Shown: positions 8,245 through 16,354, counted from the stretch's first letter. The stretch is 64,000 nt of DNA from Rhodococcus rhodochrous (GCF_900187265.1 NZ_LT906450.1:744001-808000), one strand, 5' to 3'. Numbers and translations are program-made. The notes: generated by a model from the letters alone, not told the origin.

Positions 8245-8856
8245 ATGGTGGGCGAGGTCGAGACGGAGTCCGTGGCCCTGACGTCGCGGCGTCCCGTCAA
8301 GGAGCGTGCCGGGACCGACGCACGCATCGTGAAGGCCGCGCTCGAGATCCTGCGCCTTCACGGGCCCAACCGCGTCACCGTCGAGGCGGTCGCGGCGCTG
8401 TCGGGCGTTGCGAAGACGACGATCTACCGGCGCTACGCGAACCGCGAGGAGATCCTCGACGCGGCACTGCACTCGCAGGTCGCCTCGCCGTGCGTTCCCG
8501 ACGGGTTGTGCGTCTACGACCGCGTCAAATGGACCCTCGAACTGATCCGTCGCGGACTGTCGAACGAGGTGGGCATGGGCAGTGTCGGCGCACTGCTCAC
8601 CGACCAGGAACCCGAGTTCACCGAGTCGATCCGCGAGATCATCAATGCCCGGAGCGAGGTCGTCGCCGACGTGCTCCGCACCGCGATCGAGTCGGGCGCG
8701 ATCCGCAAGGACATCGACGTCGACACCGCCGTCTCGATGCTCGTCGGCGCGTATCTCGGCGCCTACCTGCGTCACGGCGAGGTGGGGGAGTCCTGGGCGG
8801 ACGAGGTCGTCCACATCGTCTGCCCCGAACTGGAACCGGACACGAAGGGGCAGTGA
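8245..8856 (+). CDS. TetR/AcrR-family regulator
   Basis: 203 residues. The N-terminal helix-turn-helix is typical of TetR: ARIVKAALEILRLHGPNRVTVEAVAALSGVAKTTIYRRYANREEIL (about 27-72). The variable C-terminal ligand domain includes LTDQEPEFTESIREIINARSEVV and the TetR_C-like VSMLVGAYLGAYLRHG. The ATG has GAGGAGG eight bases upstream. It is transcribed away from the stress-protein gene, with the 28-bp palindrome between them, so it probably represses both. The ligand is unknown. Confidence 0.92.
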   Translation: MVGEVETESVALTSRRPVKERAGTDARIVKAALEILRLHGPNRVTVEAVAALSGVAKTTIYRRYANREEILDAALHSQVASPCVPDGLCVYDRVKWTLELIRRGLSNEVGMGSVGALLTDQEPEFTESIREIINARSEVVADVLRTAIESGAIRKDIDVDTAVSMLVGAYLGAYLRHGEVGESWADEVVHIVCPELEPDTKGQ

Positions 8857-8888
8857 TCGTAGGCCCGCCCCCGCGGGTCGATCGGCCG

Positions 8889-8894
8889 TAGGCT
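8889..8894 (+). promoter_or_regulatory. -10 box of a leaderless ribokinase transcript
   Basis: TAGGCT (TANNNT) lies six bases before the GTG at 8901, which has no ribosome site. This spacing fits transcription starting at the first base of the start codon. Confidence 0.5.
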
Positions 8895-8900
8895 CGACCC

Positions 8901-9770
8901 GTGACCGAGTCGAGTCGATGCGTGGTGGCGGTCGTGGGATCGCTCAACCTCGACCTGACGGTCGTCGTGGCACGTGCTCCCGAAGAGGGTGAGACGGTAC
9001 TCGGCCGGCATCTGCGCACCTATCCGGGAGGCAAGGGCGCGAACCAGGCCATCGGTGCTGCCCGCCTGGCTCCCACCGCCATCGTCGGCGCGGTGGGCAG
9101 CGATCATGCCGCCGACGTGCTGCGCGGCGTGCAACAGAGGGCCGGGGTCGACACCTCCCATCTGCGCACCACACCGGGCCCGACCGGCCGGGCCGTCATC
9201 ATCGTCTCCGACGACGGGCAGAACCGGATCGTCGTCGTACCCGAGGCCAATTCGCTGCTGAAAGCCGAGGACGTGACCACCGCACTCGATGCCCTCGATC
9301 CCGCGGTGGTGCTCACCCAACTCGAGCTGCTCCCCGCGGTGACCTGGGCCGCCGCCCAGTGGGCGCGCGATCACGACCGCCGGTTCGTGCTCAATCCGAG
9401 CCCGGTGATCGACCTGGACGAATACGTCCTCGCCGGCGCCGATCCGCTCGTACTCAACGAGCAGGAAGCCCTGCACTACGCGGGTCTTCCCGCCGGGGCC
9501 CCCTTCGACGAGATCGTGACCCGCCTGCTCGAACAGGTACGCACCGTGGTGATCACCCGGGGCGGGGAGGACGTCGTGGTCGGAACCGAGGACGCGATCG
9601 AACATCTGCGGGTCCCGCAGGTCGACGTCGTCGACACGACGGGTGCGGGCGACCACTTCGCCGGCACGCTCGCCGCACTGCTCGGCACGGGGGAGGACCT
9701 GTTCGCGGCAGCGCGCCGGGCATCGGCCGACGCTGCCCGGCTGGTCGCATCCCGTCGCTCCGATCGCTGA
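8901..9770 (+). CDS. rbsK: Ribokinase, PfkB family
   Basis: 289-residue cytosolic sugar kinase, probably ATP + D-ribose to ribose-5-phosphate. It starts with the ribokinase pattern VVGSLNLDLTVVV. The N-terminal PfkB signature GGKGANQAIGAARL is at about residue 43. The C-terminal signature DTTGAGDHFAGTLAALL carries the GAGD anion hole and the catalytic Asp (about 245-260). TPGPTGRAVIIVSDDGQN and LNPSPVIDLDE also match ribokinase. The GTG lacks a ribosome site and is preceded by a -10 box. No ribose transporter lies next to it. Other PfkB sugars cannot be excluded, but GGKGANQA and the overall length favour ribose. Confidence 0.88.
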   Translation: MTESSRCVVAVVGSLNLDLTVVVARAPEEGETVLGRHLRTYPGGKGANQAIGAARLAPTAIVGAVGSDHAADVLRGVQQRAGVDTSHLRTTPGPTGRAVIIVSDDGQNRIVVVPEANSLLKAEDVTTALDALDPAVVLTQLELLPAVTWAAAQWARDHDRRFVLNPSPVIDLDEYVLAGADPLVLNEQEALHYAGLPAGAPFDEIVTRLLEQVRTVVITRGGEDVVVGTEDAIEHLRVPQVDVVDTTGAGDHFAGTLAALLGTGEDLFAAARRASADAARLVASRRSDR

Positions 9771-9785
9771 TCCGCGGGAACCGCG

Positions 9786-10616
9786 TCAGGGCGGCGGAAG
9801 CAGTTCGCCCTTGCCGCTGCGCAGCCAGCGCCCGGGAAGGCGGCCGGCGAGGTCGCCGAGCGGACCGACGGCCCCGCGCAGCAGCTCGACCGTTTCCTGC
9901 AGCATGTCGATACTCGCGTTCATCTGCGAGATGCCGGGCGTGAGATGCGCGAGTGTCTCCGAGAGCGAGACGATCTGATCGAGCGGACCGCCCTCGGCGA
10001 GCAGTCGTTCCAGGGCGCCCCGTTCGGAGAGCAGGACGTCGAGGACGCCGCCCTGGGCGAGAGCCCGCTCGACGACCCCGCCGGGCCGGATCGCCACGTC
10101 GACGATGCCGCCCGGTGCGGTGAGCCGCTCCACCGCCCCGTCCTGGGCGAGCAGCCGCTCGAGCGGGCCGTCGTGCGCGGTGAGGCGATCGAGCAGACCG
10201 CCTTCCGACACGAGGCGGTCGAGGGCACCGTCGTCGGCGAGGATCCGGTCGAGGGGACCGCCCGGCGCGGTGAGCCGGTCGACGGGTCCGCCCGGTTCGA
10301 GCAACCGATCGAGCAGGCCACCCGGCTCGGTGAGCCGATCCACGGGACCACCCGGCGCGAGCAGCCGGTCGAGGGGACCACCGGGACGCAGCGCGTGACC
10401 GAGTCCGCGGTCCTCCGACGTGAGCTTCGAGATCTGCTGCAGCAGACCCACCGAACTGCGGGTGTCGGGCAGGCCGACCGCGCCGAGCGCGGAGTAGGTG
10501 GTGGGCGACACCGCGACCCGTACGGTGCCGACGACCGTCTCGGCGACGCTCAGGGCGGCCTCGGCGGCGGTCAGACCCACACGCACCGGCATCACGAGTA
10601 TGGACCCGAGGTTCAT
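9786..10616 (-). CDS. Protein with 14 exact decapeptide repeats, unknown function
   Basis: 276 residues in three parts. Residues 1-76 form an alanine/valine-rich head with a possible amphipathic or membrane-touching helix (VGLTAAEAALSVAETVVGTV). Residues 77-216 are fourteen uninterrupted 10-residue units of pattern (A/E/R)PGG(P/V)(L/V)(D/E)RLL. Residues 217-276 form a heptad-like helical region (SETLAHLTPGISQMNASIDMLQETVELL), a linker and a proline end. Hydrophobic residues at units 6, 9 and 10 and Asp/Arg at 7-8 are kept while codons vary, which supports coding on this strand. Domain not recognised. A repetitive scaffold or envelope-associated role is possible but unproven. The ribosome site is unclear. 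Confidence 0.75.
   Translation of the reverse strand: MNLGSILVMPVRVGLTAAEAALSVAETVVGTVRVAVSPTTYSALGAVGLPDTRSSVGLLQQISKLTSEDRGLGHALRPGGPLDRLLAPGGPVDRLTEPGGLLDRLLEPGGPVDRLTAPGGPLDRILADDGALDRLVSEGGLLDRLTAHDGPLERLLAQDGAVERLTAPGGIVDVAIRPGGVVERALAQGGVLDVLLSERGALERLLAEGGPLDQIVSLSETLAHLTPGISQMNASIDMLQETVELLRGAVGPLGDLAGRLPGRWLRSGKGELLPPP
9969..10388 (-). repeat. 14 x 30-bp in-frame repeats
   Basis: 420 bp of head-to-tail 30-bp units, each encoding one decapeptide (RPGGPLDRLL, APGGPVDRLT, EPGGLLDRLL and so on). Units are diverged at the DNA level but conserved at the structural positions of the peptide. The array length is an exact multiple of 30. Confidence 0.9.
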
Positions 10617-10681
10617 GGAACCGACTGTAACGGTCAGTGTCCGAGAACGTCAGTGCCGGAGGTTGTCGGTGCACGGAAAGG

Positions 10682-10996
10682 TCAGTGCACGAGTTTCAGG
10701 CCGACGACGCACAGCACGATGCCCGCGATCAGTGCGATCTTCAGCAGCGAGGCGGTCTCGGTGCCCGTGACCATCGCGTATCCCACCGTGAGGGCGGCGC
10801 CGATACCCACCCAGACGGCATAGGACGTCCCGACCGGCAGCGTGCGCAGGGCGTACGCGAGTCCTGCCATGCTCAGGACGAGGGCGACGACGAACACCAG
10901 TGTCGGTGTGAGCCGGCTGAAACCGGCGGATCTGCCGAGGGCCGTGGCCCACACGGCTTCGAGCACACCGGAGAGGACGAGAACGATCCAGGCCAT
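10682..10996 (-). CDS. Small multidrug resistance (SMR) exporter, SugE/Gdx-like
   Basis: 104 residues with four transmembrane helices, a proton-coupled dual-topology dimeric exporter. The essential membrane Glu is in helix 1 (LSGVLEAVWA, Glu13). The following ALGRSAGFSRLTPTL resembles the GFTRLxPS pattern of SugE/Gdx guanidinium exporters more than EmrE/QacC. TSYAVWVGIGAALTVGYAMV is the helix-3 family block. ATG at 10996 has GGAG eleven bases upstream; an in-frame TTG nine bases further out would be too close to that site. I looked for a guanidine riboswitch upstream and found none convincing. Substrate assignment is tentative. Confidence 0.88.
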   Translation of the reverse strand: MAWIVLVLSGVLEAVWATALGRSAGFSRLTPTLVFVVALVLSMAGLAYALRTLPVGTSYAVWVGIGAALTVGYAMVTGTETASLLKIALIAGIVLCVVGLKLVH

Positions 10997-11115
10997 GACG
11001 TACAACGCTCCTGCACCGTCTTGTCGCTGGCCGGGTACGGTGCGCTCGTCCGGGAGGCCGACCGGCGGCCACCTCCGTCGAGGTTAGGAATCCCGGGCGA
11101 GTATTGGCAAATTGC

Positions 11116-11322
11116 TCAGGACACGCGCAGCAGCTGTGATTCCTGCGCAATCACCGTGCACGAGCATCCGCCGTCCAGTTCGGTGCAGTCGAGAACGAGG
11201 GTGTGCCGCACGATCTCGAAGCCGACGCAGTCGGGTTCTGTGCAGTCGACCCGAGTATCGGCGTGGATCACGAGGGTGCCGTGGCAGTGGTCGAGATCGT
11301 GGTTGCACTGTGAGCACGTCAT
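11116..11322 (-). CDS. Cysteine/histidine-rich mini-protein (68 aa)
   Basis: Not recognised. It has eight Cys and five His in 68 residues, arranged MTCSQCNHDLDHCHG then DCTEPDC then LDCTELDGGCSC. Paired CxxC, CxC and CHxHC spacing suggests one or two zinc sites, as in a zinc ribbon. VGFEIVRHTLVLDC looks like a beta hairpin between them. There is no signal peptide, so it is cytosolic. The ribosome site is weak. It is divergent from the downstream PHA-synthase-like hydrolase gene. Confidence 0.65.
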   Translation of the reverse strand: MTCSQCNHDLDHCHGTLVIHADTRVDCTEPDCVGFEIVRHTLVLDCTELDGGCSCTVIAQESQLLRVS

Positions 11323-11469
11323 GCACCACTTGATAGCACTACCGTCGGACAGGTTCTCAGAGGCGGGTCGTGTGCCGTCCGGTTCGTCCGGTGCGCGGGC
11401 CCCGACGTCCCACGACTATCGTGAGCACGCGCAACAAGCAGGTATTGCCGACTCGGGGAGGAGTCACAC

Positions 11470-12570
11470 ATGGGGATCACGGACGTGGTCGGGAAGGCCG
11501 CGCGGAACGCGTGGTCGTTGTTCGTCGCCGACGGAATCGCGCCGCCCCATCGCACTCCCTCGGTGGTCGTCGGGGACGGTCGCCACCGCACGCTGCGTCG
11601 CTTCGGCCCGGAGAACGCCGGTCCGCCGGTGCTGCTCGTGACCCCGCTCGCCGCCTCGCCCACCTGCTTCGACCTGATGCCCGGCCAGAGTCTCGTCGAG
11701 CACCTCCTCGAGCTCGGACGCAGCGTCTTCCTCGTCGAATACGGCGAGATGACCTCCGACGACCGCGACCTCGGACTCGAGTTCTGGATCGACGAGGTCA
11801 TCCCCGAAGCGATCGCCCGCACGTCCGAACTGTGCGGGAACCGCGAGGTGGACGTCGTGGCATGGAGCATCGGCGGCACGCTCGCGATGCTCACCGCCGC
11901 GGCACATCCCGACCTGCCGATGCGGTCGCTGACGGCCTTCGGCAGTCCGCTCGACTACTCCGCGATCCCGCTGATGGCGCTTCCCCGGCTCGTCGGCCGG
12001 TTCGTCGCCGAGCCCGCACTCGGCCTGCTCGACGCCGTTTTCGGCGGGGTGCCCGCACCCATCGTCCGCACGGCCTACCGCCTCACCGCGATCGAACGCG
12101 AGATCCAGCGTCCGTGGTTCGTCGCGACGCACCTCGCCGACGCGGAGACGCTCGCGCGGATGGAACGCGTCGACCGTTTCCAGGACGAGATCCACGGCTA
12201 CGCCGGACGCGTGTTCCACCAGCTCGCGACGAGCGTGACCGTCGACAACGAACTCGCCACCGGACGTCTGGACCTCGGCGACCGGGTCGTCGACCTCGCC
12301 GATGTCACGGTGCCCGTGCTCGCACTCGGCGGCGAGGACGACGTGCTCGCCCCGATCCCGGCGGTCGAACCCGTCACGAGGCTGCTCGGCAGCACGCAGG
12401 TGCGCTTCGTCCGCGTTCCGGGGACGCACCTCGGCATGCTCACCGGCAGCGCCGCGCGCGACACCTCGTGGGTCGAACTGGACGCTTTCCTGCGCGAACC
12501 CCGTGCGAACGGCAACGCGCCGGCCGCCACGCTTCCCGTCGAACAGGAAGTCGTGACGACCGGCGCGTGA
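11470..12570 (+). CDS. Alpha/beta hydrolase of the PHA-synthase/PhaC-like group
   Basis: 366 residues. The fold and order resemble class III poly-hydroxyalkanoate synthase and depolymerase-like hydrolases: PPVLLVTPLAASPTCFDLMPGQSLVEHLLELGRSVFLVEYGE, the elbow AWSIGGT (about 138), and VPVLALGGEDDVLAP followed by the His region PGTHLGML. The elbow nucleophile is Ser rather than the Cys of true PHA synthases, so polymerising activity is doubtful and an esterase/lipase-type role is likelier. Good ribosome site GGGGAGGAG before the ATG. No phaE/phaR partner or phasin is adjacent. It converges on an MFS gene. Confidence 0.85.
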   Translation: MGITDVVGKAARNAWSLFVADGIAPPHRTPSVVVGDGRHRTLRRFGPENAGPPVLLVTPLAASPTCFDLMPGQSLVEHLLELGRSVFLVEYGEMTSDDRDLGLEFWIDEVIPEAIARTSELCGNREVDVVAWSIGGTLAMLTAAAHPDLPMRSLTAFGSPLDYSAIPLMALPRLVGRFVAEPALGLLDAVFGGVPAPIVRTAYRLTAIEREIQRPWFVATHLADAETLARMERVDRFQDEIHGYAGRVFHQLATSVTVDNELATGRLDLGDRVVDLADVTVPVLALGGEDDVLAPIPAVEPVTRLLGSTQVRFVRVPGTHLGMLTGSAARDTSWVELDAFLREPRANGNAPAATLPVEQEVVTTGA

Positions 12571-12600
12571 GTTGGCCGGCCGGCCGGTGGGTACCGCCGG

Positions 12601-14100
12601 CTAGTGCGTGCCGGCGGTCTCCGGGACCGACGCCTCCACCGCATCCGGTTCGGGCTCCGGGGCCCGTCGGACGAACAGCGAGCCGACGACGGCGATCACC
12701 GCGATCACCGCACCCCACGTGAAGGCACCGTGGACACCGTCGGCGAGCGCGCCTGCGGGATCGTCGGCGTTCTCGGCGCCCGCGACGGTCGTGCGGGTCA
12801 GCACCGTGATGAACAGCGCCGTACCGGCCGCGCCGGCGACCTGCTGCATCGTGCTGACGATGGCGCTGCCGTGCGAGTACAGCCGTCGCGGCAACGCTCC
12901 GAGGGCGGAGGTCAGCAGCGGCGAGAACATCAACGCGAGGCCGATGTTGAGCAGCACGTGCCAGGCGATCACAGTGCCGATCGCGGTGGTCGCGTCGAAG
13001 GTCGTCATGCCCCACATCGCGACGCAGGCGATGACCGCGCCCGGCGCGACGAGCGGCCGCGGACCGAACCGGTCGAACAGGCGTCCGACGATGTAGCCGA
13101 GCAGACCCATGACCAGACCGCCGGGCAGCAGCATCAGGCCGGTGGTCAGCGTCGACTGGCCCAGCACGTTCTGCAGGTAGATCGGCAGCAGGATGAGGGT
13201 GCCGAACAGCGACATCATGCTCACCGACACGAGTGCGACCGCGAGGGAGAACGCCGGGGTGCGGAACGCGCGCATGTCCAGCAGCGCGCCGTCGCCGAGG
13301 CGGATCTGACGCAGGACGAAGACCGTCAGCGACGCGATGCCGACGCCCAGCGGCAGCCACGGGGGCAGCAGCGGATCACCCTCGGCGGCCTCACCGAGGC
13401 TGCTCAGACCGAAGACGAGACCGCTGAACCCGAGGGCCGACAACACCACCGACGGGACGTCGAGCGGCACCGCGACCGGTTCGGTGACATTGCGGATCCA
13501 GCTCAGGCCGAGCGCCGTCGCGACGACCGCGATCGGCAGCACCAGCCAGAACATCCACCGCCAGCTCAGCTGGTCGAGCACGACGCCACCGATGGTCGGG
13601 CCGACGGCAGGAGCGACCGCGATGACGATCGAGATCACGCCCATCGTGCGCCCGCGACGATCGGCGGGAACCAGGTTGAGCACCGTCGTGAACAGCAGCG
13701 GCAACATCACCGCGGTGCCCACGGCCTGGACGACACGACCCAGCACGAGGACCGGGAAGATCGGGGCGCTCGCGGCGATCAGGGTGCCGAGCAGGAAGCT
13801 GCCCATCGCGATCGCGAAGACCGTGCGCAGCGAAAGCCGGGTGAGCAGGTAACCCGTGATCGGGATGACGACGGCCATGGTCAGCATGAACGCCGTCGTG
13901 AGCCATTGGGCGGTGGCCGCGCCGACGTCGAACTCGACCATCAGCTTCGGCAGCGCGACGCTCATGATCGTCTCGTTGAGGATGACGACGAATGCGGCCC
14001 CGACGAGAACGGCGATCAGCAGACCGGCGCGCGGTGCGGCAGCGGCCTGCGGCTCGGCCGTACCGGCCGGGGCTGGGGAACTCGGTGGAGTAGAAGACAC
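12601..14100 (-). CDS. MFS drug exporter, DHA2/EmrB-QacA family
   Basis: 499 residues with about 14 transmembrane segments, a proton-driven inner-membrane efflux pump. The motif at helix 1 is VVILNETIMSVALPKLM. Motif A-like loop residues follow in the helix 2-3 region (TGYLLTRLSLRTVF). Motif C of drug exporters is VIAVAPAVGPTIGGVVLDQLSWRW. The GTG start at 14100 (VSSTPPSSPAPAG) precedes a proline/alanine-rich cytosolic head and then helix 1. The ribosome site is poor. A 46-bp hairpin lies directly upstream and may be its operator or the terminator of the HIT gene. Substrate unknown. Confidence 0.9.
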   Translation of the reverse strand: MSSTPPSSPAPAGTAEPQAAAAPRAGLLIAVLVGAAFVVILNETIMSVALPKLMVEFDVGAATAQWLTTAFMLTMAVVIPITGYLLTRLSLRTVFAIAMGSFLLGTLIAASAPIFPVLVLGRVVQAVGTAVMLPLLFTTVLNLVPADRRGRTMGVISIVIAVAPAVGPTIGGVVLDQLSWRWMFWLVLPIAVVATALGLSWIRNVTEPVAVPLDVPSVVLSALGFSGLVFGLSSLGEAAEGDPLLPPWLPLGVGIASLTVFVLRQIRLGDGALLDMRAFRTPAFSLAVALVSVSMMSLFGTLILLPIYLQNVLGQSTLTTGLMLLPGGLVMGLLGYIVGRLFDRFGPRPLVAPGAVIACVAMWGMTTFDATTAIGTVIAWHVLLNIGLALMFSPLLTSALGALPRRLYSHGSAIVSTMQQVAGAAGTALFITVLTRTTVAGAENADDPAGALADGVHGAFTWGAVIAVIAVVGSLFVRRAPEPEPDAVEASVPETAGTH

Positions 14101-14106
14101 GAGGAA

Positions 14107-14152
14107 CTCAACGGGATACCGGTCGGAATTGTTCCGCCGATATCCCGTCGAG
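14107..14152 (-). promoter_or_regulatory. 46-bp near-perfect hairpin upstream of the MFS gene
   Basis: Outer arms CTCAACGGGATA (14107-14118) and TATCCCGTCGAG (14141-14152) match at 11 of 12 positions. An inner CGGAA-TTG-TTCCG completes a long interrupted stem. It occupies the whole gap between the HIT gene stop (14159) and the MFS start (14100). It could be a terminator or an operator. Confidence 0.55.
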
Positions 14153-14158
14153 TGGAGA

Positions 14159-14584
14159 TCAGTCCGGGACGTGCTCGCCGTGACCCTGTTCGCGCAGCGC
14201 ATCCTTGATCTTCTGCTGCGCCCGGTCGAGCGATTCGGGCGACGGATCCTTCTCGGCCGTCGCGAAGTCGAAGTCGCCGAGGGAGTAGGCCGGGAAGACG
14301 TGCAGATGCAGGTGGGGGACTTCCAGACCGGCGATCATCAGGCCGGCGCGCGGGGCGTCGAAGGCGGCGGTGACGGCGCGGCCGAGGATGCGGGCGACGT
14401 CGTTCACCTTCGCCCACAGGTCGTCGTCGACGCTCTGCCAGTGATCGACCTCCTGCCGCGGCACGACCAGCACATGCCCCTCGGTGAAGGGATTGATGGT
14501 CAGGAAGGAGACGACGTCGTCGTCCTGCCAGACGAAACGGCCCGGCAGTTCACCGGCGATGATCTTGCTGAACACGGAAGTCAT
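14159..14584 (-). CDS. HIT-family nucleotide hydrolase/transferase
   Basis: 141 residues. Histidine-triad proteins hydrolyse or transfer nucleoside phosphoramidates and dinucleotides in the cytosol. The triad HLHLHVF is at about 100-106 and the N-terminal fold residues [19 protein letters not shown] and [18 protein letters not shown] are typical. ATG at 14584 is chosen because a TATCCT -10 box lies six bases upstream, fitting a leaderless transcript. An upstream in-frame ATG at 14632 would overlap the ArsR gene. A second HIT protein is encoded at 25969-26397. Confidence 0.9.
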   Translation of the reverse strand: MTSVFSKIIAGELPGRFVWQDDDVVSFLTINPFTEGHVLVVPRQEVDHWQSVDDDLWAKVNDVARILGRAVTAAFDAPRAGLMIAGLEVPHLHLHVFPAYSLGDFDFATAEKDPSPESLDRAQQKIKDALREQGHGEHVPD

Positions 14585-14590
14585 ACCGGG

Positions 14591-14596
14591 AGGATA
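14591..14596 (-). promoter_or_regulatory. -10 box of the leaderless HIT transcript
   Basis: On the minus strand TATCCT lies six bases before the ATG at 14584, with no ribosome site between them. Confidence 0.5.
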
Positions 14597-14609
14597 AGGG
14601 ACACCGTGT

Positions 14610-15116
14610 TCACCGGAGCTGTTCCCCGACATCGGCCGCCGCGACGGTGAGGACGAGCAGCGGCACGACCTTCTCCGGAGCGATCCGGTAGCGGTTGCGG
14701 CTCTCCTGCTCGACCACGCGCGCAGCCGACAGGGCCCGGAGATGGTGGTACAGCCGGCCGGTCGACGTGAGGTCGGTGGCCTCCTGGAGTTCGGTGGCGG
14801 TGGCGGGACCGCGCAGCAGGGTCCGCACGATCGCGAGTCGCGCCGGGTTGCCCAGCGCGTCGAGGACGGCGGCGACGGGAACGGGATCGAGTACGAGGGA
14901 TGCGCCCGCGTCGTACTCGATGTTCCAGCGCACGTTCCCGTGCAGGGAGACCGCGCCCCCGTAGGTCACGGACCCGGTGCCCGCCGCCACGTCCGCCGCG
15001 GGGCCGGGACCGTCCCCGGCGCTCGGACGGGTCGCGTCGCCCTCGAGGATCCGCACACGGCGTTCGAGATCCGCGAGCCGGGCCTCGTACTCGTCGTTCA
15101 CGTCGCCGTCGCTCAC
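14610..15116 (-). CDS. ArsR-like winged-helix regulator coupled to a beta-lactamase-like gene
   Basis: 168 residues. An N-terminal coiled-coil ([17 protein letters not shown]) is followed by a Gly/Ala-rich linker, a short beta segment ([17 protein letters not shown]), and a winged helix-turn-helix: [45 protein letters not shown] (about 89-133). No metal-site ELCVCDL motif is present, so metal sensing is not indicated. The GTG start overlaps the upstream gene stop by four bases (GTGA), showing translational coupling. Together with the operator at 16253-16274 this suggests autoregulation and control of the cell-wall-active lipoprotein. Confidence 0.85.
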   Translation of the reverse strand: MSDGDVNDEYEARLADLERRVRILEGDATRPSAGDGPGPAADVAAGTGSVTYGGAVSLHGNVRWNIEYDAGASLVLDPVPVAAVLDALGNPARLAIVRTLLRGPATATELQEATDLTSTGRLYHHLRALSAARVVEQESRNRYRIAPEKVVPLLVLTVAAADVGEQLR

Positions 15117-16222
15117 ATCGCGCAGCGTATCCGCTCGAGGAAATCGGGATCGTTCGCCGCCGTGAAGAGCATCTCCTGGTGGGCGAACGATTCGAAGGCT
15201 CCCGCATAGTCGCTGTCCGACATGCCGGACGCGAGCATCACCGTGGTCGCGATCGTGCCGTCGTCGCGGCGGAAGGTGATCGCGTCGGTGAGGACGCCGG
15301 GCAGGCTGCCGCCCTTGAAACCGATTCCTTCGAATCCCGGAACCGTGGACGGTTGCCATTCGAGGTGGGTGCGCGCGAGGTCGCTGCCGGCGCCGAACGA
15401 ACCGTCGGCGATCGCGCGATGCAGGTCGGTGAGTTCGGCGGCCGATCCGGTGTTGTCGAAGCGCTGGACGCGGTCGACCCGGGCGGCCAGATCCTCCGGC
15501 ACCGGGTTCTGCACCACTTCGGCGCGGTAGGCGGGGTCGGAGGCGTAGCGGCGCGCGGCGTCCCGGACCGCCGACGAGTCGTCGAGCGTCGGGTCGAGCA
15601 GCGCGAGCGTGTTGCCGAGCATCGTCGGCGGCGTGAAGTCGTCCCAGCCGCCCTGGGCGGCGGCCTCGCGCAGGGCGTCGTCGCCGAGCCGGTCGCGCAG
15701 GTAGTCGGGGACGGCGTTGTCGCTCTCCTGGATCATCGCCGACACCATCTCGTCGAGGGTGACGGTGTCCTCCGGATCGTTCACGCCGAGCCGTTCGAGA
15801 GCCCGGGGATGTGCGCCGCCGTCGGTGTCGGGGAGATGCCAGCGTTCCCAGTCGGTGAGCGGTACACGCTCGTCGGGGGAGAGTTCACCGGCTGCGACGG
15901 CGCGGGCGTAGGCGGCGAGATGCACGACCTTCACGGCCGATGCGAGCGGTTGCCGCTCGTCGGGTCGCTGTTCGAAGGACCCGCCGTTGCCGTCGTGGAC
16001 CGCGACGGCGACCGTGTCGGAGTTCTCGGCGAGGTAGCCGATCCAGCCTTCGGCGGTGGTCACGTCGGCGGCGGGGGTCGGCAGGCATTCACCGGTCGGC
16101 GCGGATCCCTCGGCACCGGAAGGTGCGGCGACGTCGGGTTCCGGCGGGTCGGTCTGTCCGCATCCGGCGAGTGCGATCACGACGCTCGTCGCGGCGAGGG
16201 TGGTTCCGATCCTGTTCGGCAT
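15113..16222 (-). CDS. Lipoprotein serine hydrolase, class A beta-lactamase-like
   Basis: 369 residues. A lipoprotein signal ends at the lipobox LAGC (about 18-21), so it should be anchored on the outer face of the membrane. The penicillin-recognising fold is marked by SxxK in ASAVKVVHL (about 94-97), SDN in QESDNAV (about 168), and a KGG version of the K-T/S-G motif in GFKGGSLPG. This family covers class A beta-lactamases and D,D-peptidase-like hydrolases; the Glu166-type omega-loop residue was not identified, so lactamase activity is unsure. It is first in an operon with the ArsR-like gene and has a 22-bp palindrome 31 bp upstream of the ATG. Confidence 0.85.
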   Translation of the reverse strand: MPNRIGTTLAATSVVIALAGCGQTDPPEPDVAAPSGAEGSAPTGECLPTPAADVTTAEGWIGYLAENSDTVAVAVHDGNGGSFEQRPDERQPLASAVKVVHLAAYARAVAAGELSPDERVPLTDWERWHLPDTDGGAHPRALERLGVNDPEDTVTLDEMVSAMIQESDNAVPDYLRDRLGDDALREAAAQGGWDDFTPPTMLGNTLALLDPTLDDSSAVRDAARRYASDPAYRAEVVQNPVPEDLAARVDRVQRFDNTGSAAELTDLHRAIADGSFGAGSDLARTHLEWQPSTVPGFEGIGFKGGSLPGVLTDAITFRRDDGTIATTVMLASGMSDSDYAGAFESFAHQEMLFTAANDPDFLERIRCAM

Positions 16223-16252
16223 GGCGATGTCCGTCCGTGTCGAGGTTGGTAG

Positions 16253-16274
16253 TTCGTAATTTCGAACTTACGAA
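16253..16274. promoter_or_regulatory. 22-bp palindromic operator before the lactamase/ArsR operon
   Basis: TTCGTAA (16253-16259) and TTACGAA (16268-16274) flank an eight-base centre holding TTCGAA. The site is AT-rich against a GC-rich background and lies 31 bp upstream of the lipoprotein start, at the expected promoter position. Confidence 0.7.
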
Positions 16275-16341
16275 ATAACGATAGACCGGTCGGGGTGGGC
16301 GTGTCGAGAGCTCACGGCGACTCCGATGTCGCGAGCGGTCG

Positions 16342-16347
16342 TATCGT
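16342..16347 (+). promoter_or_regulatory. -10 box of a leaderless kinase transcript
   Basis: TATCGT lies seven bases before the ATG at 16355, which has no clear ribosome site. Confidence 0.45.
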
Positions 16348-16354
16348 CGGGCTC

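Noticed and set aside
9969-10388. Possible CRISPR array from the 30-bp periodic repeats
   Set aside because: Units abut with no unique spacers, all are in one reading frame and encode a conserved decapeptide. No cas gene is present.
10997-11100. Guanidine riboswitch upstream of the SugE/Gdx-like SMR gene
   Set aside because: Only one short CCTC-GACG-GAGG stem resembles a mini-ykkC hairpin. The second ACGR hairpin and the guanidine-I core motifs could not be found.
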